Assembly: GCA_951813555.1 (NCBI GenBank) | Contig: OX638344.1 | Coordinates: forward strand, 3,225,076 to 3,289,075 | DNA length: 64,000 nt | Source of the DNA: an uncultured Acidimicrobiales bacterium | GTDB lineage: Bacteria; Actinomycetota; Acidimicrobiia; Acidimicrobiales; Bin134 | Direction of reading: 5' to 3' | Part shown: one piece after another, positions 16,436 through 26,556 of the stretch | Position numbering within the stretch: position 1 is the stretch's first letter | Layout: each line of letters starts with the position of its first letter | The notes under the pieces: generated by a model | Told to the model about the DNA's origin: nothing | The model's database searches: none | Seen by the model: the letters and a program-made list of their open reading frames with translations, nothing else | Translations under genes and position numbers: made by a program

Positions 16436-18700
16436 ATGATGAAGCTCTTGAAAGCCGCCCTCGTTGCGCTGGCATTGCTAGCTGGGGCCTGCTCGTCCGA
16501 TTCCGCTGATTCGCCGGGAATCACGGGGGGAACTTCGCGCCAACCAACGGAAGAGGCCACCGGAGAGCCGGATGGCACGTCGGTCCCGACGGTGGTGCTC
16601 GACGACATCGAGCTGTTGTCGGCGCTGCGGAACTTTGGGGATTGCTCCACGCTGCTCGACTATCTGCGAACCGAGACCGTCGCCCGGGTGGGCCCCTACG
16701 GGCTTGATGACGGGCCTCGCTTCGGCATTCCCGAGCGAATGATAGTGGAAGAACCCGAGATGATGGCCGACGATTCCGCGGCCCAGTCGGCCCCGACCGC
16801 CGGCAGCGACGGCGATTTCTCCAGCACCAACGTGCAGGTGGCCGGGGTAGACGAGCCCGACATCATCAAAACCGACGGCAACCGCATCCTGGCCGTGGCC
16901 CAGGGCCGGCTCCACTACGTGGACGTATCCGGCGACCAGCCTCGGTACCTTGGCAGCGTCGATTTGGTGGGCGAGTCGGGCTCAGGCTGGGGCCAGGAGA
17001 TCTTCATCCGGGGCGACCGGGCCATGGTGTTCTCCACCAGCTACGCCGACTGGCTGGAGCCGGTGGGAGCTAGCAACCTCGAAGGCGACCACGTGATCGC
17101 CGAGGACATCATGTTCCGAGGCATCCCGGTGTCTCTGATCCAAGAGGTGGACCTGTCCAACCCGGCATCCATGGACGTGGTGTCCGAGCTTCGGGTGGAG
17201 GGCAACTACCTGAGCGCCCGCTCGGTGGGCGACGTGGTGTGGATGTCGATGTCCAGCTACCCCGCACAGTTCCAGTTCGTGTACCCCAGCGGCCCCGCTG
17301 CCGAAGCCGCCGCCGAAGCGGCCAACAAGCAGATCGCGGCCACCGCCAACCTGGGCGCCTGGCTGCCGGCCTACCGCTTCGACGGCCCCGACGGCACCCG
17401 AGCCGGACTGCTGCCCGATTGCGAACAGCTCTACACCCCCGCCGAGTTCGACGGCTTCACCGTGCTGTCGGTGCTGAGCTTCAACTTGGACGAGCCGCTG
17501 GGCACCGGCGACGCCGCCTCGGTGCTGGCTGATGGCCACACTCTCTACGGCTCCGGCCAATCGCTCTACCTGGCCTCCAGTGAGCCGGTGTGGACCGAGC
17601 CCGTGGACGACGGAGACTCAGTCAGCATCCCAGCACCGACGGAGTGGACCACCGTCGTACACAAGTTCTCAGTTTCGGTTGACGGCCCGGCCCGCTACGA
17701 GGCGTCTGGCACGGTGGAGGGCCACCTGCTCAACCAGTTCTCCATGGACGAGCACAACGGCTACTTCCGAGTGGCCACCACCATAGGCGAGCCGTGGGAC
17801 AGCGAAACCTCCGAGAGTCAGGTGGTGGTGCTTGAACAGCAGGGCCGGCGGCTCACCGAGGTGGGAAAGGTCGGCAACTTGGGCCGAGGCGAGCGCATCT
17901 TCTCGGTCCGCTTCGCCGGCGACACCGGCTATGTGGTCACCTTCCGCCAGGTCGACCCCCTCTACGTGCTCGATCTGTCCGAACCCGTTGCGCCGACAGT
18001 GGCCGGCGAGCTGAAGATTCCCGGCTTCTCCACCTACCTGCACCCCATAGGCGATGGCCTGCTGATTGGCGTGGGCCAGGACGCCGACGACACCGGCCGC
18101 ACCCGCGGGACCAAGGTTTCGCTGTTCGACGTGAGCGACCCAACCGACCCAACCGAGCTCGACGTCATTGTCTTCCCCAACGCCCACAGCGAAGCCGAAT
18201 GGGACCACCGCGCCTTCCTCTACTGGGCCTCCGAAGAAATGGTGGCCATCCCCCTCACCCGCTACGACTACGAAGAAGGCGAGGAGAGCTTTTTCGGTGC
18301 AGTGGCCCTACGGGTGAACCGCGCCGGCGTGGCCGAGCTCGGCCGGGTGTCACACCGAGAGCAGCAGATCACCTTCGAGGGCTGCCGCCCGGTGGACACC
18401 GACGAGCTCGACCGAGCCTTCAGCGGCGAGAGCGAGATCCGTATCTGCCCCCTCGACGCCCCCGACCGCTACGGCAATCAAGACTGCGAGCCCATGAAGC
18501 CGGAATGGGCTCGGGAAGAATGGCCCTCCATCGACATCGCCGACGACGAAAAACTGATCATCTGCTGGATCTGGACCCCACCCATCCAACGCCTACTGGT
18601 AATCGGCGAAACCCTCTGGACCATGTCCGAACACGCCCTCCAAGCCAACGCCCTAGGTACGTTCGAATATCAGGACCAGTTCGAGCTGAACTCAAACTGA
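16436..18700 (+). CDS. beta-propeller domain lipoprotein (PF09826-type)
   Basis: 754 residues from the first of two ATGs (MMKLLKAALVALALLAGACS), with lipobox LAGAC and SD AGGGAG. After a Ser/Thr-rich linker come STNVQVAGVDEPDIIKTDG and NRILAVAQGRLHYVDVSG, the hallmark opening of the secreted C-terminal beta-propeller family distantly related to WD40. Blades follow, with VYMMS-like and VLDLSEPVAPT phrases to the C-terminus. Function of the family is unknown; it is anchored outside the membrane. G+C is high again here (47 of 60 bases at 17341-17400), marking the right edge of the low-G+C island. Confidence 0.88.
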   Translation: MMKLLKAALVALALLAGACSSDSADSPGITGGTSRQPTEEATGEPDGTSVPTVVLDDIELLSALRNFGDCSTLLDYLRTETVARVGPYGLDDGPRFGIPERMIVEEPEMMADDSAAQSAPTAGSDGDFSSTNVQVAGVDEPDIIKTDGNRILAVAQGRLHYVDVSGDQPRYLGSVDLVGESGSGWGQEIFIRGDRAMVFSTSYADWLEPVGASNLEGDHVIAEDIMFRGIPVSLIQEVDLSNPASMDVVSELRVEGNYLSARSVGDVVWMSMSSYPAQFQFVYPSGPAAEAAAEAANKQIAATANLGAWLPAYRFDGPDGTRAGLLPDCEQLYTPAEFDGFTVLSVLSFNLDEPLGTGDAASVLADGHTLYGSGQSLYLASSEPVWTEPVDDGDSVSIPAPTEWTTVVHKFSVSVDGPARYEASGTVEGHLLNQFSMDEHNGYFRVATTIGEPWDSETSESQVVVLEQQGRRLTEVGKVGNLGRGERIFSVRFAGDTGYVVTFRQVDPLYVLDLSEPVAPTVAGELKIPGFSTYLHPIGDGLLIGVGQDADDTGRTRGTKVSLFDVSDPTDPTELDVIVFPNAHSEAEWDHRAFLYWASEEMVAIPLTRYDYEEGEESFFGAVALRVNRAGVAELGRVSHREQQITFEGCRPVDTDELDRAFSGESEIRICPLDAPDRYGNQDCEPMKPEWAREEWPSIDIADDEKLIICWIWTPPIQRLLVIGETLWTMSEHALQANALGTFEYQDQFELNSN

Positions 18701-18704
18701 GCGA

Positions 18705-20414
18705 TTATCCCAACCGAGCGCTAGCCCGGTTCAGCGCACTCACGATGGCCCGCATTGAAGCTGTCGTTATGTCGGTGTGGATACCGCACCCCCATAACTC
18801 CCGTCCGTCAACCAGCAGCTCGATATATGCCACGGCCTCAGCATCAGTCCCCCCGCCCCTGGCGTGCTCGCTGTAGTCCACCACCTTGACCGGGCTGTCG
18901 ATGATCTCGTTCAAGCCACTCACAAAAGCGTCCAGGGAACCAGCCCCCTCACCGTGGACCACCACTTGGTCGTTGCCGGTGGTCAGCCGGGCCGTCACCA
19001 CAGTGCGGTCGGCCCCCCGGGCGTTCTGGGCTGACTCGTAGCCATTCAGCCGGTAGGGCTCGTCCAGGTCGAGGTACTCGGTGGCGAACTCGTTGTAGAT
19101 CTGGTCGGCGGTGATCTCCTCGCCGGTCTCGTCGGCGATCTGCTGGATGACCCGGCTGAACTCGATCTGCATGCGCCGGGGCAGGTCGAGCTGCACCTCG
19201 GCCTGGAGCAGGTATGACACCCCGCCCTTGCCCGACTGGCTGTTCACCCGAACCACGTCCTGGTAGGAGCGGCCCACATCCTTGGGGTCGATGGGGATGT
19301 AGGGCACCTCGAACAAGGACTGGCCGGTCTCCTCCATGGCCTCGAACCCCTTCTTGATGGCGTCCTGGTGCGAGCCCGAGAAGGCGGTGTACACCAGATC
19401 GCCCACATAGGGGTGGCGGGGGTGGATGGGAAGCTGGTTGCAGTCCTCGGCCACCCGGCGCAGCCCGTTGATATCGGATATGTCCAGCTCGGGATCCACC
19501 CCCTGGCTGAACAGGTTCATGGCCAGGTTCACCACATCCACGTTGCCGGTGCGCTCCCCGTTGCCGAACAGGGTGCCCTCCACCCGGTCGGCGCCGGCCA
19601 TGAGCCCGAACTCGGCCGCGGCCACCGCGGTCCCCCGGTCGTTGTGGGGGTGCAGGCTCAACACGATCCGGTCCCGGCGGGCCAGGTTGCGGTGCATCCA
19701 CTCGATCATGTCGCCGTAGATGTTGGCGGTGGACATCTCCACGGTGGCCGGCAGGTTGATGATCACCGGCTTGTCATGGCCGTCGGCCAAGATATCGGTC
19801 ACCTCGTCGCACACCCGCTTGGCAAACGGCAGCTCGGTGCCGGTGAACGACTCGGGCGAGTACTCGTAGAACACCTCCGTGGCAGGCACCTGCGACTCCA
19901 GCGACCGGCACCACTCCGATGCCTGGGTGGCGATCTTGGTGATCCCGTCCATGTCGAGGCCGAACACCACCCGGCGCTGGACGGTAGAGGTGGAGTTGTA
20001 CAGGTGGACGATTGCGTCGGCCGCCCCGTCGATGGCCTCGTAGGTGCGCTCGATGAGCTCCCTGCGGGCCTGGGTTAGCACCTGGATGCGGACATCGGAG
20101 GGGATGGCCTTCTGCTCGATGATCTCCCGCACGAACCCGAAGTCGGTCTCCGACGCCGAGGGGAAGCCCACCTCGATCTCTTTGAACCCGGCCTCCACCA
20201 GCGCGGTGAACATCTTCCATTTCCGCTCGCAGTTCATGGGCTCGATAAGGGCCTGGTTGCCGTCCCGCAGGTCCACCGAGCACCACCGGGGGGCACCGGT
20301 CAGCACCGCGTTGGGCCATGTCCGATCGACAAGCTTGACCGGCTCGAACGCCTGGTATTTGTGGATCGGCATTCCCGACGGCTGTTGGGGGTGTAATCCG
20401 GTTTTCATGGGCAT
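18705..20414 (-). CDS. leuA: 2-isopropylmalate synthase
   Basis: 569 residues, the long actinobacterial/alpha-IPMS form that condenses 2-ketoisovalerate with acetyl-CoA, the committed step to leucine. VDLRDGNQALIEPMN is the catalytic opening, HPHNDRGTAVAAAEFG carries metal ligands, and GNGERTGNVDVVNLA follows. The C-terminal leucine-feedback domain (from about 430, FVSGLNEII and GVHTD-like GCGIHTDIT) is present. The ATG at 20414 has GAGG six bases upstream. It is preceded by a leader peptide and terminator, so it is controlled by attenuation. Confidence 0.97.
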   Translation of the reverse strand: MPMKTGLHPQQPSGMPIHKYQAFEPVKLVDRTWPNAVLTGAPRWCSVDLRDGNQALIEPMNCERKWKMFTALVEAGFKEIEVGFPSASETDFGFVREIIEQKAIPSDVRIQVLTQARRELIERTYEAIDGAADAIVHLYNSTSTVQRRVVFGLDMDGITKIATQASEWCRSLESQVPATEVFYEYSPESFTGTELPFAKRVCDEVTDILADGHDKPVIINLPATVEMSTANIYGDMIEWMHRNLARRDRIVLSLHPHNDRGTAVAAAEFGLMAGADRVEGTLFGNGERTGNVDVVNLAMNLFSQGVDPELDISDINGLRRVAEDCNQLPIHPRHPYVGDLVYTAFSGSHQDAIKKGFEAMEETGQSLFEVPYIPIDPKDVGRSYQDVVRVNSQSGKGGVSYLLQAEVQLDLPRRMQIEFSRVIQQIADETGEEITADQIYNEFATEYLDLDEPYRLNGYESAQNARGADRTVVTARLTTGNDQVVVHGEGAGSLDAFVSGLNEIIDSPVKVVDYSEHARGGGTDAEAVAYIELLVDGRELWGCGIHTDITTASMRAIVSALNRASARLG

Positions 20415-20438
20415 GGCCTCTATTGGAATTGACTCACG

Positions 20439-20470
20439 AAAAAACCCCCTGCCCTTGCGGGTTCAGGGGG
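20439..20470 (-). terminator. leuA attenuator terminator
   Basis: Minus strand CCCCCTGAACCCGCAAGGGC then AGGGGG and six T: a G+C-rich hairpin (20445-20450 with 20465-20470 plus an inner CCC/GGG pair) followed by a U-tract, placed before leuA. Confidence 0.88.
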
Positions 20471-20473
20471 TCG

Positions 20474-20499
20474 GGGCGAGCACCTCTGGGTGCTCGCCC
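20474..20499 (-). promoter_or_regulatory. leu leader hairpin between leader peptide and terminator
   Basis: Perfect 11-bp stem (20474-20484 with 20489-20499, 4-nt loop). Its 5' arm begins at the last base of the leader-peptide stop, so a ribosome stalled at Leu codons would interfere with it. Expected to act as the pause or anti-antiterminator element of the leuA attenuator. Confidence 0.75.
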
Positions 20500-20534
20500 T
20501 ACAAGAGCAGCAGGTGGGTGTGGATGCGGCTCAT
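20499..20534 (-). CDS. leuL: leuA leader peptide (MSRIHTHLLLL)
   Basis: Eleven residues ending in four consecutive leucines (CTG CTG CTC TTG) before TAG. The Leu run is the sensor: when charged tRNA-Leu is scarce the ribosome stalls and the downstream terminator should not form. The ATG is 8 nt after a -10 box, so the leader itself is probably translated from a leaderless transcript. Confidence 0.85.
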   Translation of the reverse strand: MSRIHTHLLLL

Positions 20535-20541
20535 CGGGTTA

Positions 20542-20570
20542 ATCCTACGCAGAGTTCATAGCGGTTACAA
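20542..20570 (-). promoter_or_regulatory. leuA promoter
   Basis: Minus strand -35 TTGTAA (20565-20570), 17-bp spacer, -10 TAGGAT (20542-20547), then 8 nt to the leader ATG. The best complete promoter in this part of the window. It separates leuA transcription from serA. Confidence 0.7.
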
Positions 20571-20588
20571 AACACCGGGCCGTATCGA

Positions 20589-22169
20589 TCAAGCCTCAGC
20601 CCGGGCCAGTCCCAGATAGCGGGCGGCCTGCACGCCGTCGAGGGCCACCAGGGCATCGGCCACTGCTTTGGGCACCGGCTGGGACGTGGCAATCACCATA
20701 GAGGCCCCCTCTCCGGAGGGCGACTGGCCCACGTCCATGTCGTCGATGTTGATACCGGCGTTGCCCAGCAGGGTGCCCACCGCGCCGATCACGCCGGGAC
20801 GGTCTTCGTTGGCGAGCAAGATCATATGCTGGGCGGGCGGCATGTGCAGGCTGTGGTCATCGGCCAGCACCAGTACCGGCTCTTGGCGCGCCCCGGTCAG
20901 CCGCCCACCGAGGCTGTGTCCTCCGCCCCGCACCGTGAGCAGGTTCACGTGGTCTTTCGAGGTGGGCGTGCTGATCGCCCGCACTTCCATCCCCCGCTCG
21001 GTGGCCATGGTCAGGGCGTTCACATAGCTGACCTGCATGTCCGACACCGCGCTCAGCAAGCCCTTGACCACCGACATCACCGCCACCGTGTTGTCGGGCT
21101 TGCCGATCTCGCCGATGAGCTCCACTTCCAATACCTCGGGCAGGCGGTCGCACAGGTTCCCGAACAGGCGTCCGAGCTGTTCGGCCAGCGGCAGATAGGG
21201 CCGCAGCACGTCGGGAACGTTCTTGGCCGGAACGTTCACCGCGGCGGGCACGAACTCCCCGGCCAAAGCCAACAGCACCTGCTCGGCAATGGCGTCGCCC
21301 GCCTTGCTCTGAGCCTCTTCGGTACTGGCCCCCAGATGGGGGGTGACCACCACCGAGTCGAGGTCGAACAGCGGCGATTCGGTGATGGGCTCGCCGTCGA
21401 ACACGTCCAAGGCGGCGCCGGCGATACGCCCCGAGGCCACTGCTTCGGCCAAATCGGCCTCGTCCACGATCCCGCCTCGCGACACGTTGACGATCCGCAA
21501 GTTGGGTTTGGCCAGCTCGAGCAGCTCGGAGTTGATCAGCCCGATGGTCTCGGGGGTGCGGGCCACATGGATGGTGATGAAGTCCGACTGAGCTATCAGC
21601 TCCTCCAGCGACACCAGCGCCATCACGCTGTGGAGGGCCATCTCCTCGGACACGTACGGATCGCTGGCGATCACCCGCATGGCGAAGCCCATCGCCCGTT
21701 CGGCCACCAGCCGGCCGATGCGGCCCAGCCCGATGATGCCCAGCGTCTTGTCGCTCAGCTCGATCCCCTCCCAGAGGCCGCGCTCCCAGCGGCCATCGGT
21801 CAGCGCGGCATGGGCCTGGGGGATGTTTCGGGCCTGGGCCAAGATCAGGGCCATGGTGTGCTCGGCGGCCGAGATGATGTTGGACAAGGTGTCGTTCACC
21901 ACCAGCACCCCGTGCTCGGTGGCGGTGTCCACGTCCACATTGTCGAGGCCCACCCCGGCTCGGCCCACGATCACCAGCTCGCGGCCCGCTTCGAACACCT
22001 CGGCGGTCACCTGGGTGGCCGACCGGATGATCAGCCCCTGGACCCCAGAGACCGCCTCCAGCAGCTCGCCCGGAGACATCCCGGTGCGGACTTCCACGTC
22101 GTGGCCAGCGTGGCGGAGTTTGGCCACTCCGATGTCAGCGATCTTCTCTGCAACCAATACTCGGGCCAT
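20589..22169 (-). CDS. serA: D-3-phosphoglycerate dehydrogenase
   Basis: 526 residues, long SerA with a Rossmann/catalytic part, an intervening domain and a C-terminal ACT domain. Oxidises 3-phosphoglycerate in serine synthesis. NAD loop LGIIGLGRIGRLVAERA; catalytic Arg in VNVSRGGIVDE, Glu in LDVFDGEPI and His in VTPHLGAST. The ACT domain (MILLANEDRPGVIGAVGTLL) is the usual serine-feedback site. The other serine gene, serC, is 3 kb away. Leaderless -10 TATCGT lies 8 nt before the ATG. Confidence 0.96.
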   Translation of the reverse strand: MARVLVAEKIADIGVAKLRHAGHDVEVRTGMSPGELLEAVSGVQGLIIRSATQVTAEVFEAGRELVIVGRAGVGLDNVDVDTATEHGVLVVNDTLSNIISAAEHTMALILAQARNIPQAHAALTDGRWERGLWEGIELSDKTLGIIGLGRIGRLVAERAMGFAMRVIASDPYVSEEMALHSVMALVSLEELIAQSDFITIHVARTPETIGLINSELLELAKPNLRIVNVSRGGIVDEADLAEAVASGRIAGAALDVFDGEPITESPLFDLDSVVVTPHLGASTEEAQSKAGDAIAEQVLLALAGEFVPAAVNVPAKNVPDVLRPYLPLAEQLGRLFGNLCDRLPEVLEVELIGEIGKPDNTVAVMSVVKGLLSAVSDMQVSYVNALTMATERGMEVRAISTPTSKDHVNLLTVRGGGHSLGGRLTGARQEPVLVLADDHSLHMPPAQHMILLANEDRPGVIGAVGTLLGNAGINIDDMDVGQSPSGEGASMVIATSQPVPKAVADALVALDGVQAARYLGLARAEA

Positions 22170-22177
22170 CGGCCCTC

Positions 22178-22183
22178 ACGATA
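22178..22183 (-). promoter_or_regulatory. serA -10 box (leaderless type)
   Basis: Minus-strand TATCGT, 8 nt, ATG at 22169. The 69-bp gap behind the S9 peptidase gene therefore holds a promoter. Confidence 0.5.
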
Positions 22184-22238
22184 GACCGCGCTCTGCAACC
22201 CGCCGGGGACCAATTGTCAGCCGCGGAGTTGATTTCGG

Positions 22239-24152
22239 CTAGCGACGGATATCCACCAGCGGGATGTCGTCGGCCAAATTGAATCCCAGTATCTCGGCGA
22301 AGAACGCTAACTCGGCTTCTAGGGCGGCCACGATGTTGCCGGCTTTTCGGAATCCGTGCTGTTCGCCTTCGAACAGCAGGTAGGCCACGGGGATCGAACG
22401 CTGCTCCAGGGCGGCCACGATCATCTTGGCCTGGTTGGGGGGCACCACCACGTCTTCGGAGCCTTGAAGCACGATCATTGGGGCCTCGAAGTCGTCCACG
22501 AAGTGGATGGGCGAACGGGCCTTGTACACCTCGGCTTCCTCGGGGTACCGCCCCACCAGACTGTCCATGTAGCGGGCCTCGAACTTGTGGGTGTCGATGG
22601 CCAGCGCGGCCAGGTCGGCGATGCCGTAGCGGCTGGCCCCGGCGGCGAACACTTTGTGGAAGGCCAGCGCGCACAGGGTGGTGTAGCCGCCCGCACTGGA
22701 GCCCCGGATGATGAGCCGGTCGCCATCCACCTCGCCGGTGCGCACCAGGTGGCGGGCCGCGGCCACGCAGTCATCCACGTCGCTGATGCCCCATTGGCCT
22801 TGAAGCGCCTCCCGGTAGGCGGTGCCGTAGCCGGTGCTGCCGCGGTAGTTGACGTCTACCACCGCGATTCCCCGGCTGGTCCAGTACTGGACGCCGAGTT
22901 GGAGTTGGCTGCGGGCGGCACCAGTCGGCCCTCCGTGGCCCAGCACCAGCAGCGGCGGGCGCTCACCGGCTGGTGCCCTCGCGCTCGGATTGGCGGGCGG
23001 GTAGTAGAGCCCGTGGGCTTCGGCATTATCGGTTGTGGGAAAGGCGATGGGCCGGGGACTGGACAGATACGCCGGATCGACTGCGGCCCGCGCTGGCGGG
23101 CGGATCACATCGAACGACCCGTCGGCAACATCAATGCGCACCGCGGTGGGCTCTTGGGTCGGCGACGCGGCGACAGCGGTGACGGCATGGGGTCCGGCGG
23201 GGCGGACGCTCCCATACGAAGTCCAAGGCAGATCCAAGTGCTGGGGATCCGATCCGTCGGGGGGAACAGTCCAAAGCTCGGCCAGCGATCCCCGCATGGC
23301 CGCCACCACCACCGTGTTGTCGCCGCATACCGCGTAGCTGGGGTCGTCGAAAACCCAGGCCGGGCGGTGCATCTCGGCGTCGAGCTCAAGGACCGGGTCG
23401 AGGTCGCCGCCATCCAGCCAATAGAGGTTCCACCAGCCGTTGTGGTCGCTCACCACGTAGAGGCGGCCGTCTGGACCCCACTGGGGCTCCACCACCGAGC
23501 CCATTCCCGACACCGTGCGCTGGCCGTCCACCCACAGCTCGGTTTGGTCCCAGGGCATGTTGGGGTGGTTCCACTGCACCCACGCCAGCCGCTGCCCGTC
23601 GGGGCTGGGTCGGGGCCAGGCGTAGAAGTCAGCCCCAGTGGCCACGATCTCTTCCTTGCCCGAGCCGTCGCCGCTCAGCCGTACAATCTGGTTGGCCTCC
23701 TCCAGGGTGCGGCCCTCCTGTTGGGCCACCCGGGCTGCGTGGTGGTCCTCCCTAACGCACACCGTGGCATCGCCGAGGGGTCGGCCATCGGCGTAGCGCC
23801 AGCCGTGGGCGAAGGCGGGCTCGGGGGTAACTGGGCGGGCTGAACCGTCGGCCGACACGTGCCACAGGCGGCCGTCGGCGTCGTCGCAGGCATACACCCC
23901 GTCGGCGCCGTCGGGCCACCAGGCACCCCCGCCGTAGCTGTGCACCCGGCTCCGCACCGAAGCCGAGGTCCACAGGTCGGCACTATCGCACACCAGCGCG
24001 TTGCGGCCCGACTCGGCCGGGCGCGACTCGGTCCACCACATCCGGCCCTTCTGGTGCCACAAGCTCACCGGCAGTGCGGCACCGGCCACCATCGATTGAG
24101 CCGAAATGGGCGACGGCCAACTGCCGTAGGGCAGCGTCTGAAGCTCGCTCAC
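22239..24152 (-). CDS. S9 family prolyl oligopeptidase-type serine peptidase
   Basis: 637 residues. The N-terminal two thirds is a beta-propeller with repeated W-x-D/G blades ([24 protein letters not shown]). The C-terminal alpha/beta-hydrolase domain has [14 protein letters not shown], nucleophile motif GSSAGGYTT, Asp in [10 protein letters not shown] and His in [11 protein letters not shown], so it should be active. Such S9C acylaminoacyl-peptidase-like enzymes cleave short peptides. No signal peptide, so cytoplasmic. Start GTG at 24152 overlaps the aminotransferase stop as GTGA, implying coupling. Confidence 0.9.
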   Translation of the reverse strand: MSELQTLPYGSWPSPISAQSMVAGAALPVSLWHQKGRMWWTESRPAESGRNALVCDSADLWTSASVRSRVHSYGGGAWWPDGADGVYACDDADGRLWHVSADGSARPVTPEPAFAHGWRYADGRPLGDATVCVREDHHAARVAQQEGRTLEEANQIVRLSGDGSGKEEIVATGADFYAWPRPSPDGQRLAWVQWNHPNMPWDQTELWVDGQRTVSGMGSVVEPQWGPDGRLYVVSDHNGWWNLYWLDGGDLDPVLELDAEMHRPAWVFDDPSYAVCGDNTVVVAAMRGSLAELWTVPPDGSDPQHLDLPWTSYGSVRPAGPHAVTAVAASPTQEPTAVRIDVADGSFDVIRPPARAAVDPAYLSSPRPIAFPTTDNAEAHGLYYPPANPSARAPAGERPPLLVLGHGGPTGAARSQLQLGVQYWTSRGIAVVDVNYRGSTGYGTAYREALQGQWGISDVDDCVAAARHLVRTGEVDGDRLIIRGSSAGGYTTLCALAFHKVFAAGASRYGIADLAALAIDTHKFEARYMDSLVGRYPEEAEVYKARSPIHFVDDFEAPMIVLQGSEDVVVPPNQAKMIVAALEQRSIPVAYLLFEGEQHGFRKAGNIVAALEAELAFFAEILGFNLADDIPLVDIRR

Positions 24153-25330
24153 TGCAACAGATCAGCGATCCGGCCGATGCCCTCGCCCAAATCGTCGTCT
24201 CCCAGGGCAAACGACAGCCGGGCATAGCCCGGGCCGGCGAAGGCCTCTCCGGGAACGATGGCCACCTGCGCCTCGTCGAGGATCCATCCGGCCAACTCGG
24301 CGGTGGTGTCGGGGATACCGGGCCGGCCCAGGACGCCTTCGAACGATGGGAAGGCGTAGAACGCCCCTTGGGGTTCAAGGCAATGCACCCCGTCGATTCC
24401 GTTCAGCAACCGGTGCATGGCCTTGCGTCGGCGGTCGAAGGCGGCTCGCATCTCGGCCACGGCGTCCAGCGGCCCGCTCACCGCAGCCAGTGCAGCCCTC
24501 TGGGCCACGTTGGACACATTCGAGGTCTGGTGCGACTGGAGGCTCACCGCCGCGGTGGCCGCATCGGGAGGACCGATCAGCCAGCCGACCCGCCAGCCGG
24601 TCATGGCATAGGTCTTGGCCACGCCGTTGAGCACCAGGCAGCGATCGGCGATCTCAGGGACCACCACCGGGATGGAGCTGAACTCGTGGTCGTCGTAGGT
24701 CAGATGCTCATAGATCTCATCGGTGATTACCCACACGTCGTTGTCGGCGGCCCACCGGCCGATGGCCTCCACCCGGTCGCGGGGGTACACCGCTCCGGTG
24801 GGGTTGGACGGCGACACGAAAACCAGCGCCTTGGTGCGATCGGTGCGAGCCGCCTCAAGTTGCTCGACGGTAACCATGAACCCGTCCACCGACGTGGTGG
24901 GCACCTGTACGCTGACCCCGCCGGCCAGCGAGATTGCCTCGGGGTAGGTAGTCCAATAGGGAGCGGGCAAAAGCACCTCGTCGCCGGGATCGAGCAGCAC
25001 GGCGAAGCCGTTGTACACCGCGTGCTTGCCCCCGTTGGTCACCACCACCTGTGACGGCTCCACCTCATAGCCCGAGTCGCGGAGGGTTTTGGCGGCAATG
25101 GCCTCCTTCAGCTCGGGCAGTCCCCCGGCCGGGGAATAGCGGTGGTTGCGGGGCTCGTCCACTGCGGCTCGAGCAGCGTCCAAGATGGCCGCCGGAGTGG
25201 GAAAGTCGGGCTCGCCGGCCCCAAAGCTGATGACCGGGGCCCCCTGGGCCTTCAGTGCCTTGGCCTTGGCGTCCACCGCCAGGGTGGCCGAAGGGGCGAT
25301 GGCAGAAATGCGCTTTGATATGCGAGCCAT
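24149..25330 (-). CDS. class I PLP-dependent aminotransferase (aspartate aminotransferase-like)
   Basis: 393 residues, AspB/AspC subgroup Ib. Opening [31 protein letters not shown] and [10 protein letters not shown] are typical. PLP lysine in [17 protein letters not shown]. The C-terminal arginine region [14 protein letters not shown] is in place. Probable aspartate:2-oxoglutarate aminotransferase. Prephenate or other amino-donor specificity is possible. First gene of a two-gene unit with the S9 peptidase, divergent from serC. Confidence 0.9.
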   Translation of the reverse strand: MARISKRISAIAPSATLAVDAKAKALKAQGAPVISFGAGEPDFPTPAAILDAARAAVDEPRNHRYSPAGGLPELKEAIAAKTLRDSGYEVEPSQVVVTNGGKHAVYNGFAVLLDPGDEVLLPAPYWTTYPEAISLAGGVSVQVPTTSVDGFMVTVEQLEAARTDRTKALVFVSPSNPTGAVYPRDRVEAIGRWAADNDVWVITDEIYEHLTYDDHEFSSIPVVVPEIADRCLVLNGVAKTYAMTGWRVGWLIGPPDAATAAVSLQSHQTSNVSNVAQRAALAAVSGPLDAVAEMRAAFDRRRKAMHRLLNGIDGVHCLEPQGAFYAFPSFEGVLGRPGIPDTTAELAGWILDEAQVAIVPGEAFAGPGYARLSFALGDDDLGEGIGRIADLLQ

Positions 25331-25415
25331 GAGCGCAGCTTTTCACACCGCCACCGGGATAATGGTGCTCAATTCCTGGTTGGCCGAACACCACCGAAAG
25401 TGCGCTCTGCATAGA

Positions 25416-25421
25416 TAACGT
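25416..25421 (+). promoter_or_regulatory. serC -10 box (leaderless type)
   Basis: TAACGT, 8 nt (GGGGCCTC), then GTG at 25430. Confidence 0.45.
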
Positions 25422-25429
25422 GGGGCCTC

Positions 25430-26554
25430 GTGAGCAGTGTTGCGCAGACCCCAACGATCACCATCCCTCCCGACCTGCTGCCCGAAGACGGCCGCTTCGG
25501 CAGCGGGCCGTCGCGGGTACGGCCGGCCGCCGCCGTAGCTTTGGCCGCGGCCGCCGACAACTTCCTCGGCACCAGCCATCGCAAGTCCACCGTGAAAGAT
25601 GTGGTCCACCGTCTGCGGGCCGGCGTGGCCGAGTTGTTCTCGCTGCCCGACGGCTACGAGGTGGTGCTGGGCAACGGGGGCACCACCGGGTTCTGGGACG
25701 CCGCCGTTTTCAACCTGATCGAGACCCGCAGCCAGCACCTGAGCTTTGGGGCGTTTTCGGCCAAGTTCGCAGCTGGGGTGGCGGGCGCCCCCCATCTGCA
25801 AGAACCGGTGATCATCAGCTCAGAGCCCGGCACGCATCCCGAGGCGGTGGCCGACTCATCGGTGGACGCCTATGCCCTGACCCACAACGAGACGTCCACC
25901 GGGGTGTCGATGGAGCTGCGCCGCCCGAGCGATGAGGGCCTCGTGCTGGTGGACGCCACCTCGGGCGCCGGCGGGCTGCGCTTCGATCCCGCCGAGACCG
26001 ACGTGTACTACTTCGCCCCCCAGAAGTGCCTGGCCGCCGACGGAGGGCTATGGCTGGCCTGCTGCTCCCCCGCGGCGATGGAGCGGATCGAGCGCATTGT
26101 CGCTTCCGACCGCTGGATTCCGCCATTCTTTGACTTGAGCATCGCGATCAACAGCTCTCGCAAAGATGAGACCTATAACACTCCGGCGCTGGCCACCGTG
26201 TTCTTGGCCGTTCACCAAGTGGACTGGATCAATGGCAACGGAGGACTGGAGTGGGCCGCCACCCGCTGCGACCAGTCGGCCGACGTCATCTACTCCTGGG
26301 CCGAGAGCAGGGATTTCACCACGCCGTTCGTGGCCGACACCGCCATTCGCAGCCACGTGGTGGCCACCATAGATTTCGACAGCGTGTCGGCCGACGAGGT
26401 AGCCGCGGTGCTGAGAACCAATGGAGTGGTCGACGTGGAGTCGTACCGGGCGCTGGGCCGCAACCAGCTCCGGGTGGCCCTGTTCCCCGCCATTCCCCCA
26501 TCGGATATCGCCGCGCTGTGCGGCTGCATCGACTACGTGGTCGAAAATCTGTAG
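25430..26554 (+). CDS. serC: phosphoserine aminotransferase
   Basis: 374 residues, actinobacterial-type SerC that makes 3-phosphoserine from 3-phosphohydroxypyruvate. Opening PEDGRFGSGPSRVRPAA, LFSLPDGYEVVLGNGGTTGFWDAA and HNETSTGVS are characteristic. PLP lysine in YYFAPQKCLAADGG. Starts at GTG with the -10 at leaderless spacing. Followed after 2 bp by yqgE. Confidence 0.95.
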   Translation: MSSVAQTPTITIPPDLLPEDGRFGSGPSRVRPAAAVALAAAADNFLGTSHRKSTVKDVVHRLRAGVAELFSLPDGYEVVLGNGGTTGFWDAAVFNLIETRSQHLSFGAFSAKFAAGVAGAPHLQEPVIISSEPGTHPEAVADSSVDAYALTHNETSTGVSMELRRPSDEGLVLVDATSGAGGLRFDPAETDVYYFAPQKCLAADGGLWLACCSPAAMERIERIVASDRWIPPFFDLSIAINSSRKDETYNTPALATVFLAVHQVDWINGNGGLEWAATRCDQSADVIYSWAESRDFTTPFVADTAIRSHVVATIDFDSVSADEVAAVLRTNGVVDVESYRALGRNQLRVALFPAIPPSDIAALCGCIDYVVENL

Positions 26555-26556
26555 CG

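Noticed and set aside
20826..22184. 452-codon plus-strand ORF opposite serA
   Set aside because: His/Gln/Gly-rich antisense shadow of SerA, no motif.
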